This document shows positions 9,929 to 22,119 of a stretch of DNA of 64,000 nt, one piece after another. Below the pieces are notes generated by a model that saw only the letters and a list, made by a program, of their open reading frames with translations, searched no databases and was not told the origin of the DNA. Origin of the DNA: Ostrinia nubilalis (Eukaryota > Arthropoda > Insecta > Lepidoptera > Crambidae); contig NC_087099.1 of assembly GCF_963855985.1 (NCBI RefSeq), forward strand, positions 1,456,001-1,520,000. The letters are read 5' to 3'. The position numbers and the translations under genes are program-made. Every line of letters begins with the position of its first letter. Positions within the stretch are counted from its first letter, which is position 1.

Positions 9929-11434
9929 TATTCTTATAAAGAAATGGGCGGAGTTGAAGCAAACTGCTCTGATTGGTCGATACGTCACTCATCGACCAAT
10001 TGGAGCTGTGTTTTGATTCTGAGATTTTAGTTGAGTTTTAAAAACTCATAAAACTCATTTATTTTTGTAAGTAGGCTTTTAAAAAGCATTTTTAGGTTGT
10101 GATAGCCTTCCTACTTACATTAATTTTCAAAGTATATGATACATTTATTATTTCATAAATGTGGACACCATTTATTGCTTGCCTTCTTATTATAAGATTA
10201 ATTACCTAGATCAAGTTTGTGTATTTTCACGTCTGTAATATAAACTGATTTTGGGGTAACTGCCAATTGACATCTGAAAGATTTCAGATTTCTGTAAATG
10301 CAAGGAATGAGCTACATCTTTCAGAATGTTATGTAGTCGCCAACAGGTCAGGTAACCAATGACGAATAAATTATACATTTTCAACTTTATGCCATAACGG
10401 TATAATGTCGATAGTTAATTGGGAAAGATATACATTGTGTATACGTTTAAGGTTTTAAAACCAACTGTCATTTTGTGGTGTGGTAGTTGCCGATGTATTG
10501 GCGACGAGATATTTTTTATTCTTTGTGTTTGTTATAAAATATTAATCGACAGATGTAGCTCAAATATTTTACTGGGGTTAAAGTTAGAGAGAATATACGT
10601 ACTAATATCATGAACTGTGATATGAATAGCTAGAATGCTAATTATTTCCTTGCATGTACATATTCAAGGAATCGTTTTATGTAGATAATGTAACTACAGT
10701 AAATATCGGCACGATCTCTACAAAGAGATGAGTGCTGGCTTGTTTTGTATAAGTATGGTTATTATAGTTAAAGTGCTTTATTGGTATTACAGTGTGACTG
10801 GTGAAGGTCATAGTTATGAAAGGCTACACTTCATCTCTTTTTAAAGTTCGGTTGACGATAAATATAAAGTAACGCATACTGATTTTAATCTGTACCATAT
10901 TTATAAGCGTTTTGAAACGAACATTTTAACTAATTATAGAAATCGCAAAAATCACATATTATTAACTGTTATATTTTTTGTTACACATTTATTATTAATT
11001 TTGTATATTGTTATGATAGTAGTAGGCAATAATATTTGTATACGAGTAGATTTTTATCTGATCTGTGAGGTTCATAAAATGAATGGTAGTACTATACTTA
11101 TTTCATTGTTTAAAAATAATGGTACGAATTAAAATCAAAACAAATAGATACTCACATTAGGACAATTTAAATAGTTGACATTAAACCACATACAAGCCAA
11201 TCTAGCGCAATTTAAAGTATGTAGTTCTAAGTAGACTTTTCTTCCGTGTCAAAGTATTGGCCTGTGTTACCCGCCTGTACAAATGTAGGTTTAAGCAACG
11301 CCTATCAGTTGTATAGAATCATATTATTACGTTATAATGTAAAGGGTATATTTTTTGAATATTTATTGCGATTATACTCCGTTGTTGATCTGTTTTGGTG
11401 TGTTTTATTTTTTGTATCTACGTACCATTATCGT
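9929..11434. other. AT-rich sequence, no gene seen
   Basis: This holds the rest of the MPC1 3' UTR (AATAAA-type signals, for example near 10366) and intergenic DNA. The only notable word pair is GATTGGTCGATACG and CATCGACCAATTGG near 9971-10003, a short inverted repeat. The small ORFs have no coding signal. Confidence 0.4.
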
Positions 11435-11543
11435 AAGGCTACATTCCCATCAAAGGCGAGGTAAATGAAGCGTTCCTATTGGGTATTTAAAAACACATTC
11501 CTCGCTACGCATCCTCGCTCATCTCTGGTGGAAACGCAGCCTT
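11435..11543. mobile_element. Short MITE, AAGGCT ends
   Basis: AAGGCTACATTCCCATCAAAG at the left edge pairs imperfectly with the right edge CTCTGGTGGAAACGCAGCCTT, enclosing a core of about 70 bp. It is non-coding. Confidence 0.6.
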
Positions 11544-11584
11544 TAATTTACCGTTGCTTTGTTTTTTATTAAACAAAACGGGCA

Positions 11585-11740
11585 GCAGCTATCTCTGATA
11601 CATTAATCTTTTAACTGCGATCTCCAATCCGTCTGCCAAGCGTGGAGATTATGGCAAAACCTTCACTAAAGTAGAGGAGGCTCATAGTCCAGCAGAGGGC
11701 TGTAAAGGGCTGTTGATGATGATGATGATGATGATGATGA
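11585..11740 (+). mobile_element. LINE 3' end with (GAT)n tail
   Basis: The fragment contains GCCAAGCGTGGAGATTATGGC and GTCCAGCAGAGGGCTGTAAA, then a (GAT) microsatellite of nine units at 11713-11740. This is the usual look of a lepidopteran non-LTR retrotransposon 3' end with a microsatellite tail. No ORF remains. Confidence 0.6.
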
Positions 11741-12589
11741 ATGTTTAGTAAAGAACTGCTGTGTGGATGTATAATTCAGAACGGAGTTCAGTCTCTGGAT
11801 TGGTTAAGTCCATTTTATAGCACACTACAAATTAGACTCAAAATAAAGGAGATAAGACGAAGTACTTTAATTCTTTTAGTTGCACTTGATTAAGTTGCAT
11901 GCCACAAAATTAAATTAAAGTTAAATGAAAATAAACTCAAGTGCATCGCGAACCAAGCCGTGTAAACAATGTCCCGTGAAACAATAGCGCGCGCGCATTG
12001 TGGCTCAGTATTCTATAGTAAGTATAGTCTTTCTTTGGCCACGTCCCTTACAAAGTGAAACGTTCTACTTAGAACTGGGGAAATTTTTGTAAATAAACGT
12101 AAAGTTTGCGTTTGTTCGACCGTATTTTCCCATTTTAGAAGTATCTTTATTTTAATTTAGCTTTATGGATATTGAGCTCACATTAATTTACTTAACTGGT
12201 AAGGAAACAAGAAACTATGGTGGATAAATAATTAAAGTATTAAGTACCTAAGTAGTATAATAATAAATTGAAATACTGTGGAATTTTTTCCATAAAAAGT
12301 ATGGAAGAACCGCAATGTAGGTAAAAAAGTACGTCAATTGATTGATTTGTGGTATTCAAGTTACTTTGCCCATAATTTGAAAAAGGAACAACAACCATGA
12401 GAGCACGAAGTTTACTATGAAACTGCAGTGTGATTGGTCCGATGCGCTTGCGCGCAGTGCCCATGACAATAGTAGTCTGGAAAAACATGGCATGAAATTG
12501 ACATTTTTTACGCTCGCTCTTCAATAATTAATTAAAAATACTGTCATGTTTTGTGGAATATGGATTTGTGAGAACTATAAACAATTAGG

Positions 12590-12706
12590 TATTGTGCGCA
12601 GTGCGTGAACTTTATTTCAAAGTGCAGTGAAATCGTCCGTCGCCATTTGAACTTGCTCGTGCTGTTGGATTGACCCTGCGACCCTCATGCGAAGGATTGT
12701 CTCCAG
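12590..12706 (+). promoter_or_regulatory. Possible promoter and non-coding first exon
   Basis: A segment of raised GC content ends in a donor (CTCCAG|GTTGGT at 12707). Upstream near 12430 is GATTGG (an inverted CCAAT) in a CpG-rich patch. It could be the 5' untranslated exon of a gene running rightwards. No acceptor partner was identified, so this is a guess. Confidence 0.18.
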
Positions 12707-12782
12707 GTTGGTGTATTTTTTATAATCTACATAATTAACCACATTATCTCTTGTTCTTTATCATAACCGTATCTTTTTGTTA

Positions 12783-12915
12783 AAGGCTGAGTTCCACCCA
12801 ATGGTTCCACCATCTTACTTTAACTTAGACAAACTTCAAAAATCTGTCAAACTACTTTACTTAAAAAAGCACCGGTTATTGTTATGGATTAAAATAAGGT
12901 GGTGCAACTGTTAGT
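12783..12915. mobile_element. MITE fragment, GGTTCCACCATC family
   Basis: CCACCATCTTACTTTAACTT and the inverted AAATAAGGTGGTGCAAC bound it. The same family occurs, better preserved, at 33478-33600. Confidence 0.5.
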
Positions 12916-13129
12916 ATGTAATTTTTTGTAAATCGAATGAAACGAGACCTTTTTTCGGTGATTTGAATCTGACAATATTGGGACAAAAGATACAGGCGAT
13001 TTGTATGAAGAACCTAAATAATTGAGCCTAGCCTTTGGTAAGGTGCTGTGCACCAGTGCACGGACTACCTACATACCTATCATATTTGAATACTCGTACG
13101 TAATTAAACATCACTAAAACTTATTATTT

Positions 13130-13450
13130 TGAGTCGAAGCATCAATTAATACGTTCAGCGGAAAATCAAATTTTCCGGTCGCTCATTTAGCGTCGATTTC
13201 CCTCGTGGTACAATTTTGATCAAGACGCGAATTTGTCGATACATCACTCCCCGCTCCTCACTCCCCTGTAATTGGGCTGACGTCGGCGGTTTTTAGAAAT
13301 ATCCAACTATAAAATGAGCGCTGGAACAGTAGCAATTGGATCGTGACTCGAGATTTTATGCGATTTGCAGCGAATGATTTTCAGGAAAAGTTGACGTTTT
13401 CCCTTTGACTGCGAGTGAACCGCTTCGGTCGTAATAAAACGTTTTAAATT
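13130..13450. promoter_or_regulatory. Candidate conserved non-coding block
   Basis: This is a non-repetitive, moderately GC-rich stretch between repeat-laden regions. It carries TTGATCAAG, TAATTGG, a CRE-like TGACGTCG, GCAATTGG and AATAAAAC. The words fit an enhancer, but only cross-species alignment can decide. No ORF is convincing. Confidence 0.2.
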
Positions 13451-14148
13451 AGGAGTTGCTACTATGTAGCATTTTAACTTAAAGCAACATAGTATTCAAG
13501 TGATTTGATAGTTAGGATAAGTAGCCTAAAGCTTTTTAAAGACTTTCTCCAAAGCTTTTTTAGGATTGTTTGGCGCCCAATCCTGTTCAAAGATTTATAA
13601 CAACTTAAAGCTCTCCAGTTACCTTTTTAGGGTTTATTTATAACATTATTATATCTAGGCACTAAAAGTAAAATTAGTGCCTACTTGGCACTAATTAAAT
13701 TAAGTGTTATTGTTGGTTTTTGTAAAAAACTGAGCGCTAGTTAGAACCCCACCGCTAGACTACTGTGGTGTACCCACTCGTCGTACGTAACACTAGCTTG
13801 TTGTCTATGCTCTTCGTTATTTTATTTTCATTACAAAAATAATTCGTACCTACCTAAAAAGAAATTCCGGGAACTATAATTCAAGCTTTAAACAGAATGT
13901 TATTCCACTCCTACCATTTCCCCCGAAGTAGCATCTTTACATGTCTTACAAATGAGTATTACCTCGAATAGCTGAAGTGTTTCCAGTCAATGAAAGGCGT
14001 AATGGCTTCTGCCGGCGACTGTCCTTTAACCGGTTCCGGCCCCGATCCCAGCTTGTTTGTTTCAACTTACGCGTATAATATTCGAATTCATTTTCCACTT
14101 CATGTCCGAAATATTTTGAGGAATGGTTATGTAAGTTCAGTGCCGGAT

Positions 14149-14302
14149 TAACGCCCGTAATGACAAATGGTAGGCTTGCTGAAGTGAAGCAGCAAATCGA
14201 ACGCACAGAATTGAATAGAGCTCTGTGATTGGTTCGAGTGTCACCCTGTGCGTCCACGCGCACTGTGAGACCTCATAGTAATGTTTGTGAATACGGGCGT
14301 AA
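14149..14302 (-). mobile_element. MITE with TTACGCCCGTA ends, copy 1
   Basis: The ends are TAACGCCCGTAA and AATACGGGCGTAA. The interior includes GAGCTCTGTGATTGGTTCGA and GCGTCCACGCGCACTGTGAG. The reverse-oriented sister copy is at 33941-34091, so the family moved independently at least twice here. Confidence 0.75.
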
Positions 14303-15288
14303 GACTACTTGATGCCCGAAGGAAAGATGTTTCGAAAAAACATAACCCTCCTTCTGGCGCAGTCGGGTAAAAAAACCTAATTTACTTGCGACTTGCGAAG
14401 TTTACAGGTCTTGAGTTCACGGAAAATAGTTTTTATGTGCTAAATTTTTTTTGCTCTTTTTGGTGCTCCCCAAGACGTGATGCTCTGAGCAATTGCTTAA
14501 TTTGCTTATGGGTTAATCTGACATTGAGAGTTGAGTCATTCATTGCATTTACTTTTACGTCGCTATAGACTACGAACTCACCATGATCGTAGCAGCCGTA
14601 GCTCGTAGTAGCCGTAGCTCGTAGCACCATCTGTTTGCGATAGATGTATTAATTTAATAATATGTAATTTAATTTTAATTCAGCGTTTTGATTCTATTCT
14701 GTTTTATAGTAAATGAGAGCGGCTTGATTAGATATTTTAATTAAATACCGCCTTGATGAAAAGAGCTTATATTTTTTATTAGCAAAGAAAGTACTAAATA
14801 ACTAAGATAAGTAGATGAGAAAATCTTTAATGCTTTTGGCCGACATTTTTAGACTTAATTTCAAACGACATGAAATATTTCATCTAGGTTTCGTAGGCTC
14901 CGAAATAGGGTAATGAACAGGAATTGTGTTATAGAACTACAAGGCTAGACTTTAATTAAAAGTTAAATGTTACATTTAGGCCAGAATATTGAGGTTAATA
15001 TTCTGCTTATTTAAATCCTGAGCTTGGACATAAGATAATTATTACCTAGCTCATTTTATTTGAAGTCTGAGAAATATTTAACCTTAATATAACAAAAATG
15101 ACTACTAATTTATATGAAACTGTAATATAAAAAGTTAAAATAATTTTATTGTGATATACACGTGTTCCGACTTACTTACTTAGCGTTAATGAAGTTCTAA
15201 CAGTGCTTAAGTCATTTTGTTGTCATTGGATTATGAAAGACCGCGGGTTTTTTCCGACAAATCTCCTGGAAAATGCACTTATATTTAA
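14303..15288. other. AT-rich DNA, no gene seen
   Basis: There are no credible exons. Near 14583-14628 a short tandem repeat is built on CGTAGCAGCCGTAGCT-type words. The rest is unremarkable. Confidence 0.4.
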
Positions 15289-15480
15289 CTACCTTTTGCC
15301 CGCGGCTTCACCCGCGTGAAATTTAGTTTGTCACATATTGTCATAAATTATAGCCTAATGTGTTATTCTGGGTTATAAACAATAATACTGTAGAGTTTTA
15401 TCAAAATCCGTTCAGTAGTTTTTGCGTGAAAGAGTAAAAAACATCCAGACATCCAAACTTTCGCATTTATAATATTGTGT
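15289..15480 (+). mobile_element. Interspersed repeat, CCCGCGGCTTCACCCGCG family, copy 1
   Basis: The head is TTGCCCGCGGCTTCACCCGC and the tail ACTTTCGCATTTATAATATT. The same family is at 17713-17904 (+), 47265-47612 (-, longest), 35307-35534 (+) and 36250-36450 (+). Non-coding. Confidence 0.7.
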
Positions 15481-15629
15481 GACTGTGAGTTTACGTATTT
15501 ACGAGTACCTAATTATGCGTAACATAAACCTACTTACTCGTACATAGAGGTTGATAAATCAGTCCGTCTGACTGAAACCTATAAATATAGTACCCTAAAG
15601 GTACGTCCCAAGTTCATGATCAGACAAAA

Positions 15630-15800
15630 AGGCGGTCCACGCCAAACTGTCCATTTGGCAGCCACTTCTCGGCCGGTAATGGCGGCGTTTGTCCGCGCCG
15701 TCCGGAGCCGCGCCGTCCGGAGCGCCGCGCTGGCGCCGCCCCGGACGCGAACACTCGCCGATCGAGCGTGAACGCGAACTATGGACTCTAGTAGCAGGAA
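15630..15800. promoter_or_regulatory. GC- and CpG-rich island, possible promoter or exon
   Basis: In an otherwise AT-rich window these bases are mostly G+C and dense in CpG. They include two copies of a 15-bp unit, GCGCCGTCCGGAGCC (15696-15725). A 30-codon ORF starts with ATGGCGGCG at 15679, but no donor follows closely. It could be a promoter, a 5' exon, or GC-rich repeat debris. Confidence 0.25.
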
Positions 15801-15959
15801 ACAGACTGAAACTTTAAAAAGGCGCCTTTCGATATTTGTTTCGAGAATACTTTTATTTTATTTTATTGTTCTTTAAAGAGGTGGGTAACAGCCTGTCTGA
15901 GTTAATGAGTAGCGATGGGAGTGCAATACGGTTGGATTGACGGATGATCATGTACTTAT

Positions 15960-16190
15960 GTCATAGTTAACCAAACCGCCGCTGGACTATAGTGGTGATT
16001 GGTGGTGAACCCACTCGAAAGCGCTGTGTCTCGAAGCGCTGGTAGGGCCCAAAAGATAAGGAGACATGTAAGGTGCCCCATAAGGGCTACCTTTTCTCTT
16101 TTATTATTTACTATATTTTGACGTTCATAACCACCTGTGGTCTAAACTGAATAAATATTTTTGATTTTGATTTTTGATTTTAAAACACAA
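15960..16190 (+). mobile_element. LINE 3' end with (TTTTGAT)n tail, copy 1
   Basis: The fragment has TCTCGAAGCGCTGGTAGGG, GATAAGGAGACATG and GTGCCCCATAAGGGC, then a tail of TTTTGATTTTGATT-type units. A second copy with the same order lies at 41690-41862. A partial head (CCCACCGCTAGACTAC) also occurs near 13746. Confidence 0.7.
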
Positions 16191-16849
16191 GCATATTACG
16201 AGGGATTAGTGGGACTATCTAATATTATTTTCAGAATACTTAAATGAACTTATTGTCGTCATCATGCGTAGTGTAGGGTGGCCTAATTGAAAACTTCAAA
16301 CAGAGTGATAGATGCTGGATAAAAAAAGAATAAATCAGAAGCGGGAGATTGTGCTTTCTTATAATGATAAAATTACTCGTGCATTCCTTGTCCCTAACTG
16401 GCATTTAAAAACCTTCCATGAAAATTATTTTGTTGACGTTCCGCATCCAGACGACGAATCCGTCTATCGATTCGCGCGAATAAAACGGCGTTGTTTTCGT
16501 ATTTTATTCGGAATATTCGGGTATTACTCACCCGTGAACACACGACATTCGATAGGAGGGAAGAGCCTCGTGCGGCTGATGTATGGCGCCGGTAATGGGC
16601 GCTAATGTCGCCGAAACTAGGGCCAGCAGGCTCGTGGAGACGGTATATTTTGATTCACGTATAAATTAATCACGTTACTACACGTACTTTTAATTAAAAT
16701 TGTGATTAAAATACAAAGGGGAAGGGGGCAGATTAGAACCTCCATTATCAAGTAAAAATAAAATATTTTAATATTCTATTGTCCGACTCGAAAAAAAATA
16801 TGACGCAGATTTTTTGACACAGGATCATCATCATTGCAATCATCATCAT
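16191..16849. other. Non-repetitive block, no confirmed gene
   Basis: A 97-codon ORF (16312-16605) lies here, but it has no recognisable domain and uneven codon use. Its GC-richer half (16440-16640) contains ATTTTATTCGG and GGCGCCGGTAATGGGCGC, more suggestive of a regulatory block than an exon. Confidence 0.3.
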
Positions 16850-16990
16850 TATTTTAGACACAGGATGTCCACAGCTGAGCAAAGGCCTCCCCCAATGATT
16901 TCCACATCGCCCGGTTGGTAGCGGCCTGCATCCAGCGCCATCCTGCTACATTTATGAGGTCGTCGGTCAATCTTGTACCCTGGACGTCCC
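16850..16990 (-). mobile_element. RTE-type retrotransposon 3' end fragment
   Basis: The plus strand shows AGCAAAGGCCTCCCCCAATG, TTCCACATCGCCCGGTTGG, GAGGTCGTCGGTC and a preceding (ATC)n tail. The orientation is minus and the copy is short. Confidence 0.75.
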
Positions 16991-17712
16991 ACGTATCGAT
17001 ATCATCGTTATAATAATAATCATTAATTAATAGAAAAGGTACAGGTAGGTACTAAAATGGTATTTGCTCTCCTATTAAAGGCCGTGACAGTAGCAGAGAG
17101 CGTGTCACGACCACTGTTATTTTGTGGATGCCAGTTGGGTAAACAAGCGCAGTCCGCCCAAGATTTTTTCGTAAATTTCATAAGAATTAAAATGCTATTA
17201 ATACTTTCCTTCAAAAGCCGACCCTCCTCCCACCTCCGTAAAGTTTAAGGTTGAGATATTGAAAATGTACAGAACCCTCTACAAGCGAATACAACTCGCA
17301 CTCGTTGGTTTTTCTTTTTTCCACTGCGCTACTTCCGACGTCACGACGCGACGGGCGCGTAACGCTGACGATCCTCCGACGGCCTTCCGACTTATTTACA
17401 TCTGAAGCGCACTTAATGAGCGCGATAAAGAATCTCGGCCATTTGTCTGGCATTTTCTCAGAAATACTAAGGGAAATCGTGATAATGAATAATGTATAGA
17501 GCTCGTGTAGGCAACGTTAATAGACACACAAACGTGCCACAGATTATACGAGTATTGTGTTTTACTTGGGACCTATGTTTGACCTCTATTTTTAAATTCA
17601 AGCTCCAGCAAGTTGAGAAAATTTACATTTGCTTAGGAGCAGTATAAATGTAATGAAAAATGATTTTATAATTACTTAGTGGCATAAAATATGGAAAAAA
17701 GATTTTTGTTGT

Positions 17713-17904
17713 ACTAGCTTTTGCCCGCGGCTTCACCCGCGTGAAATTTAGTTTGTCACACATCGTCATAAATTATAGCCTATATGTTATTCTGGGTTAT
17801 AAACAATAATACTGTAAAGTTTTAACAAAATCTGTTCAGCAGTTTTTGCGTGAAAGAGTAACAAACATCCAGACATCCAAACTTTCGCATTTATAATATT
17901 ATAG
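17713..17904 (+). mobile_element. Interspersed repeat, CCCGCGGCTTCACCCGCG family, copy 2
   Basis: It begins TACTAGCTTTTGCCCGCGGC and ends in CGCATTTATAATATTATAGT. It is very close to copy 1 at 15289, which suggests recent activity. Non-coding. Confidence 0.75.
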
Positions 17905-18007
17905 TAGGAAGTAGGATTTTAGAGGCAAAAAAGATATTGATGGTATGAGCGATACCATATCTCATCCATCATCATCGTCATTTTATTGGCCTTATAAGTT
18001 ACATTGA

Positions 18008-18152
18008 GTCCAAAGTGGACTACCATTATGACGACATCATAATGGTAGCAGGAAGGTGCTGGACGCAGGCCGCTACCAACCCGGTAACATGGAAAGCATT
18101 GGGGGAGGCTTATGTTCAGCAGTGGACGTCCTATGGCTGAGATGATGATGAT
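18008..18152 (+). mobile_element. RTE-type retrotransposon 3' end with (GAT) tail
   Basis: Words GGTAGCAGGAAGGTGCTGG, GCATTGGGGGAGGC and GTTCAGCAGTGGACGTCC are followed by GATGATGATG. The upstream part carries a short internal palindrome (ACCATTATGACG and CATCATAATGGT) where RTE coding sequence is expected. Confidence 0.75.
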
Positions 18153-18207
18153 TAGTTCCATAGTTAGGTGACCGAACACGTTATTAGTTACGAGATGATA
18201 AAAATAA

Positions 18208-18335
18208 AAATAAAAAACAACTTGAAAAAATCGAACTGCCTAAGGCGGGAATCGAACCCACGACCTTTCGCTTGCCGGGTGACTGCTCTTCCAACTGTTT
18301 TTTTTTTCAAGTTGTTTATTTAAAATGTAGTTAAT
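18208..18335 (-). mobile_element. tRNA-like core in a short element, copy 1 (truncated)
   Basis: On the minus strand the 3' two-thirds of a tRNA-like sequence is present: a D-arm end, GCAAGCGAAAGGTCGTGGG, and a B-box-like GGTTCGATTCCCGCC. It is flanked by inverted CAACTTGAAAAAA (left) and TTTTTTCAAGTTG (right). The 5' half of the tRNA is gone, so it cannot be a functional tRNA. Confidence 0.6.
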
Positions 18336-20590
18336 AAAGTGTAAATGTAAATGTAGTAACAAAGTAGCGACTCTAATCGCTAAGAAAGGACAATGTTCGT
18401 TCTCCATACATTGTTCGCCGTTAGATCAACAGTGCCGAAATAATACTTTCTAGGTTCTAAATGACACAAATCTTTATGTAAGAACAATTATTCCTGGCGG
18501 ACCAATTCTATAAACTTATTGATAGCAATATTGTTATCATAACCTCTTACTTACTAGTACTGTATTATATTATTTTATGCACATCGATTTGGGAGATGTT
18601 CTGTATTGTAGTTGTCGCAGCCAAATTGTATTATAATATTGGACGGGTTTTGGAAATAGCTCGGCGTTCCACTTTTATGATTTACTTACTTACATTTTGC
18701 ACGTAAATAAATAACATGAATCCTATGTTTACTTTCCACTCTTGACATTTAACACGTGACTTACCAAACTAACTATCTCCATGGTTACCGTCTTAGTCTA
18801 TGCATGACTAGGGATTGAACAACTTTTAATTGAATATTATTAACAATTCTCGATAATTATTATCGATTGAAAAATATTCGGTATTTGAATCGAAAGATAT
18901 ATTCAATTTTATCAATAACAAAATATTCAATTTTAATAATAAAATAAATATTATTTACTACCACCTATGAAATGTTCTAAAAATTGCCTGGAGCGCTCCC
19001 CCAATCCTGGGTTTTCCCTTTCCAAGCTGAGAGGATATCATTTTGGTTCTATCGATAGGTACATTATAAAGGTACTTAATATTTGAAATGTATTACCAAT
19101 TATTGTTATAAGCATTTTGAGCGAATAAAACTTTCAATTCTATTAGAACTTTAGACATTTCTCTCACTTTAAGCGGCATTGGATTTTTCATCGAATTTTG
19201 AAACTGTAACAGATATATTAAAGATGATCCCATATTGTTGTCATTGTCTATATCAGTGTTATGATCACAATTCTTTTTATTTTATTCATGACCTTCGACC
19301 AGTTGGACACATTAGATAGCTTCTTGTAGTATCGTGCAATATATTTTTAACTTTTAATTAAAATCTAGTCATACTGTAGCAATTTGGACGATTTATTTTA
19401 TTTACAAGATCGGTATCTTATTGTCTATGATGACCGCAGTCAACATCACTATTACATGGATTCCTAACAATGAAGTACGGCATTGCCTTGTGCCGATTTT
19501 ACATAGATTTTATCGACACAAATTATGGAACTTCATAGGATATGGAGCAGGCCACGCCCTAAAATGTCCGGATGTCGTCATAGTATTATGGAATACATAT
19601 AAAATACTTTTATTATTTCATTTTTTAATCCTCAAGTGTCCGTTACAATCTAATTAATATTTAAGTATTCAAAAAGTAAGAGATTAATTTTGATACTTTA
19701 CTGCTGTGCCCAGGAATCTAAGGCGGTTTCTGACAATGTCCAATGATGAAAAATTAAATAATGGTGGTTTGATCTAAGCCCCTTAGCACCAGTGATCTGA
19801 TACTACAAATTCTTTCACCAATACAAAGTCAGTTTTTCCTTTTCAAAGGCTAAGACTTTATGTCACAATATTCACAGTAGCGACGTTCGGGGCTTTCTTT
19901 GACGGAGCGAAACCCACGCGAGCGTAGCACACTCTGCGGTCTGTAAGATTTTATTGTTTGAAATTGCATTTTGCCTGAAAATATGGACATTTTCAAGCTG
20001 AGTTATGAACATCTATGAAGTTCAAAGGTCACATCATTACCTTCTTCACTGCTTAGAGTCACTTTGAAACTTCTTACATTATAAAAAATATCTAGCATTA
20101 GCACTGGAATTTCCAGCATTAAGATCATCATTCTTCAATGTTTGACACAGAAAATGATGCTTCAGTTCGCGATGTAAAACTAAGTCATTATTTTCTGCAA
20201 ATAGCCTTTCAAAAAATCTCTTTTATAGTAGGTACCTTTTTGTCTCAATATTTAAACAAGATTTAGTCCAAGTAAAATTTTTACACCTCAGAAACTCTAG
20301 GGATCTTTAGAACTTAGTACATTGCCTATTCTAAGAACTAAGATTTAGAATGTTCTAGCTTTATTTCTACGAATGAAAATTCCTTGTAATCCAAGCAACG
20401 TCCAGCAGCCGAGTAAATCCGCACTAAGCTTGCTTTCTAACATAAACACCCTTCCTAATGACCGTGTAACAATTTTAATTAAAGTTACTTTTCACATGTA
20501 AAGGCGAAATCTAAATACAACTCCAGTAAAATAGGATTTAGGCAATGAAAAGTTGGATTACCAAGGCGATCTCGTTTATGAATGTCTTAA
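18336..20590. other. AT-rich region, no gene seen
   Basis: Scattered small ORFs lack coding signals. A stretch at 18840-18960 is rich in AATATTC/GAATATT and TTATCGAT words. No convincing repeats or exons were recognised. Confidence 0.35.
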
Positions 20591-20599
20591 AAAACAATA

Positions 20600-20880
20600 A
20601 AACACTGTTTTAATATTAGCTTGAGACGTATTATTAACCAATGAAAACAATCGGGGCACACTGAAAACCAGCGTTATGGCCTTCGTCGCCGTGGGCCACG
20701 GCATAATATGCTGAGTGGGGTCCCGTGTCAGTGGGTATCCTGATTGTGAGTAGGTTTCCACCTACTCACAATCATAATCCGGCTCAGTTCACTCTTGCTT
20801 TTGTTTTTCTTTCATTTATGTGCCACTATTATGTGTCCAGTGTAATAAATGTTTCTTTCTTTCAATTTTGAAAATTTTTA
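20600..20880 (+). mobile_element. Non-LTR retrotransposon 3' end, (TTTC)n-tailed family, copy 1
   Basis: Words CACTGAAAACCAGCGTTATGG, GGCCTTCGTCGCCGTGGGCC and GTGTCCAGTGTAATAAATG end in TTTCTTTCTTTC. An inverted copy lies at 21520-21745 and a related one with a (TATTC)n tail at 38530-38700. A small perfect hairpin, GATTGTGAGTAGGT with its complement, sits at 20743-20774. Confidence 0.65.
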
Positions 20881-21169
20881 TTTAGAATATCAATCTTTTA
20901 TTTACAATAAACAGATTTTTTTAAAACTAAGGCAAATAACTCTAAACAAAATAAAAATATAAACTTATTTGAAACTATTTTGAAAATATCTTCTTTACTT
21001 TCAGTCACATTCATCTACTCTCTAAACCCATGAAATCTTTCTGTAGGGGAATAAATTGTAGGTCTTCCAAAAGGAATTGTGATAGGAATTGTGGGTATTT
21101 TTCGGGTCCCTATGAAAATTGGATAAATATTACTTCAAATATGTGCCTCCAGACCTCATTAGTTAGGTG

Positions 21170-21455
21170 ACAATTCGGAAAATTCGCTGCGAGAGTAGGG
21201 TCTGAAAGGCTTGAAGCCTTTAGATATAGCGCTATAGATAAGCCGCGAATTCTCAACGCCAACTATCCAAGAAAATCCTCGCCAGTCTCACATAAACACA
21301 CACTCATTAGTGCGAAACAATTTTAATTAAAAAGCACCTATCTCTGTCCGCAGCGCAGTCCGCCGGAATCCAAATAATACGCGCGCAATAAAATTTGCAT
21401 TTCATTTTATAACGATAAAGAACGCGAGAATATACGGACACTTTGTATGAGTAGT
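21170..21455. promoter_or_regulatory. Candidate conserved non-coding block
   Basis: A non-repetitive stretch contains TTTTAATTAAAA, an octamer ATTTGCAT next to CAATAAAA, and a CpG-rich segment (CCGCAGCGCAGTCCGCCGG). It is interrupted downstream by a LINE fragment. It reads like an enhancer. This is unverified. Confidence 0.2.
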
Positions 21456-21519
21456 GTAGCCAAGTCGCGGAAATTGTGAAGATTTTAGTGCCATTTCAGA
21501 ACGCTTCCTCGTTAAAATT

Positions 21520-21745
21520 GAAAGAAAGAAAGAAAGACACATTTATTACAATAGACATCACACAAATACAGGCAATTACATAGACATGACAGTGGCACAT
21601 AATAATCAAAGAAGAAAAAAAAAAAAAAAAAAAACAAGAGTAAACTGAGCAGTGCCACCCATTCACCAACAAGATGCCCACTGTGACGAAGGCCACGGCG
21701 CTGGTTTTCAGTGTGCCCCATGCCGAGTGAGGGTCACGGACCATT
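21520..21745 (-). mobile_element. Non-LTR retrotransposon 3' end, (TTTC)n-tailed family, copy 2
   Basis: This is the inverted relative of the copy at 20600. It starts with (GAAA)n, then TTATTACAATAGACATCAC, an A-rich run at 21616-21634, and GAAGGCCACGGCGCTGGTTTTC. The two copies face each other about 640 bp apart. Confidence 0.65.
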
Positions 21746-22119
21746 GGTAAAATAAATAAAATAGTAAGATTTTCTAAACATACATAAATAGTACCTAATA
21801 TTAGTGCACAGATAAATACAAAATTGCTGGTGTTATAGAAAACAATAATAGCTACTTTTGTATAAAGGATATACTCGTAATTTGATAGTTGAAATGTGAT
21901 TCTATCTCTTAACTTCGGTATCTACTCATTGGACTTGACTTACTCGTTCGAAAAAGTAAAGGAATCAGATTTAGTTACCAGGGAAAAGGCTTTAAACTTA
22001 ATTTTAAGTCTAGTCAGAGTGATAATATACTAAAGGTCCACTCTGTGCCCTGCACTAACTCTCACAAACTATTCTACGGTTGCTGTAATTACAGTGTCCT
22101 AAATTTACCCCGGTGCTTG

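Noticed and set aside
16312..16605. 97-codon ORF
   Set aside because: No domain, signal or splice support. Codon use changes midway. More likely non-coding, possibly regulatory.
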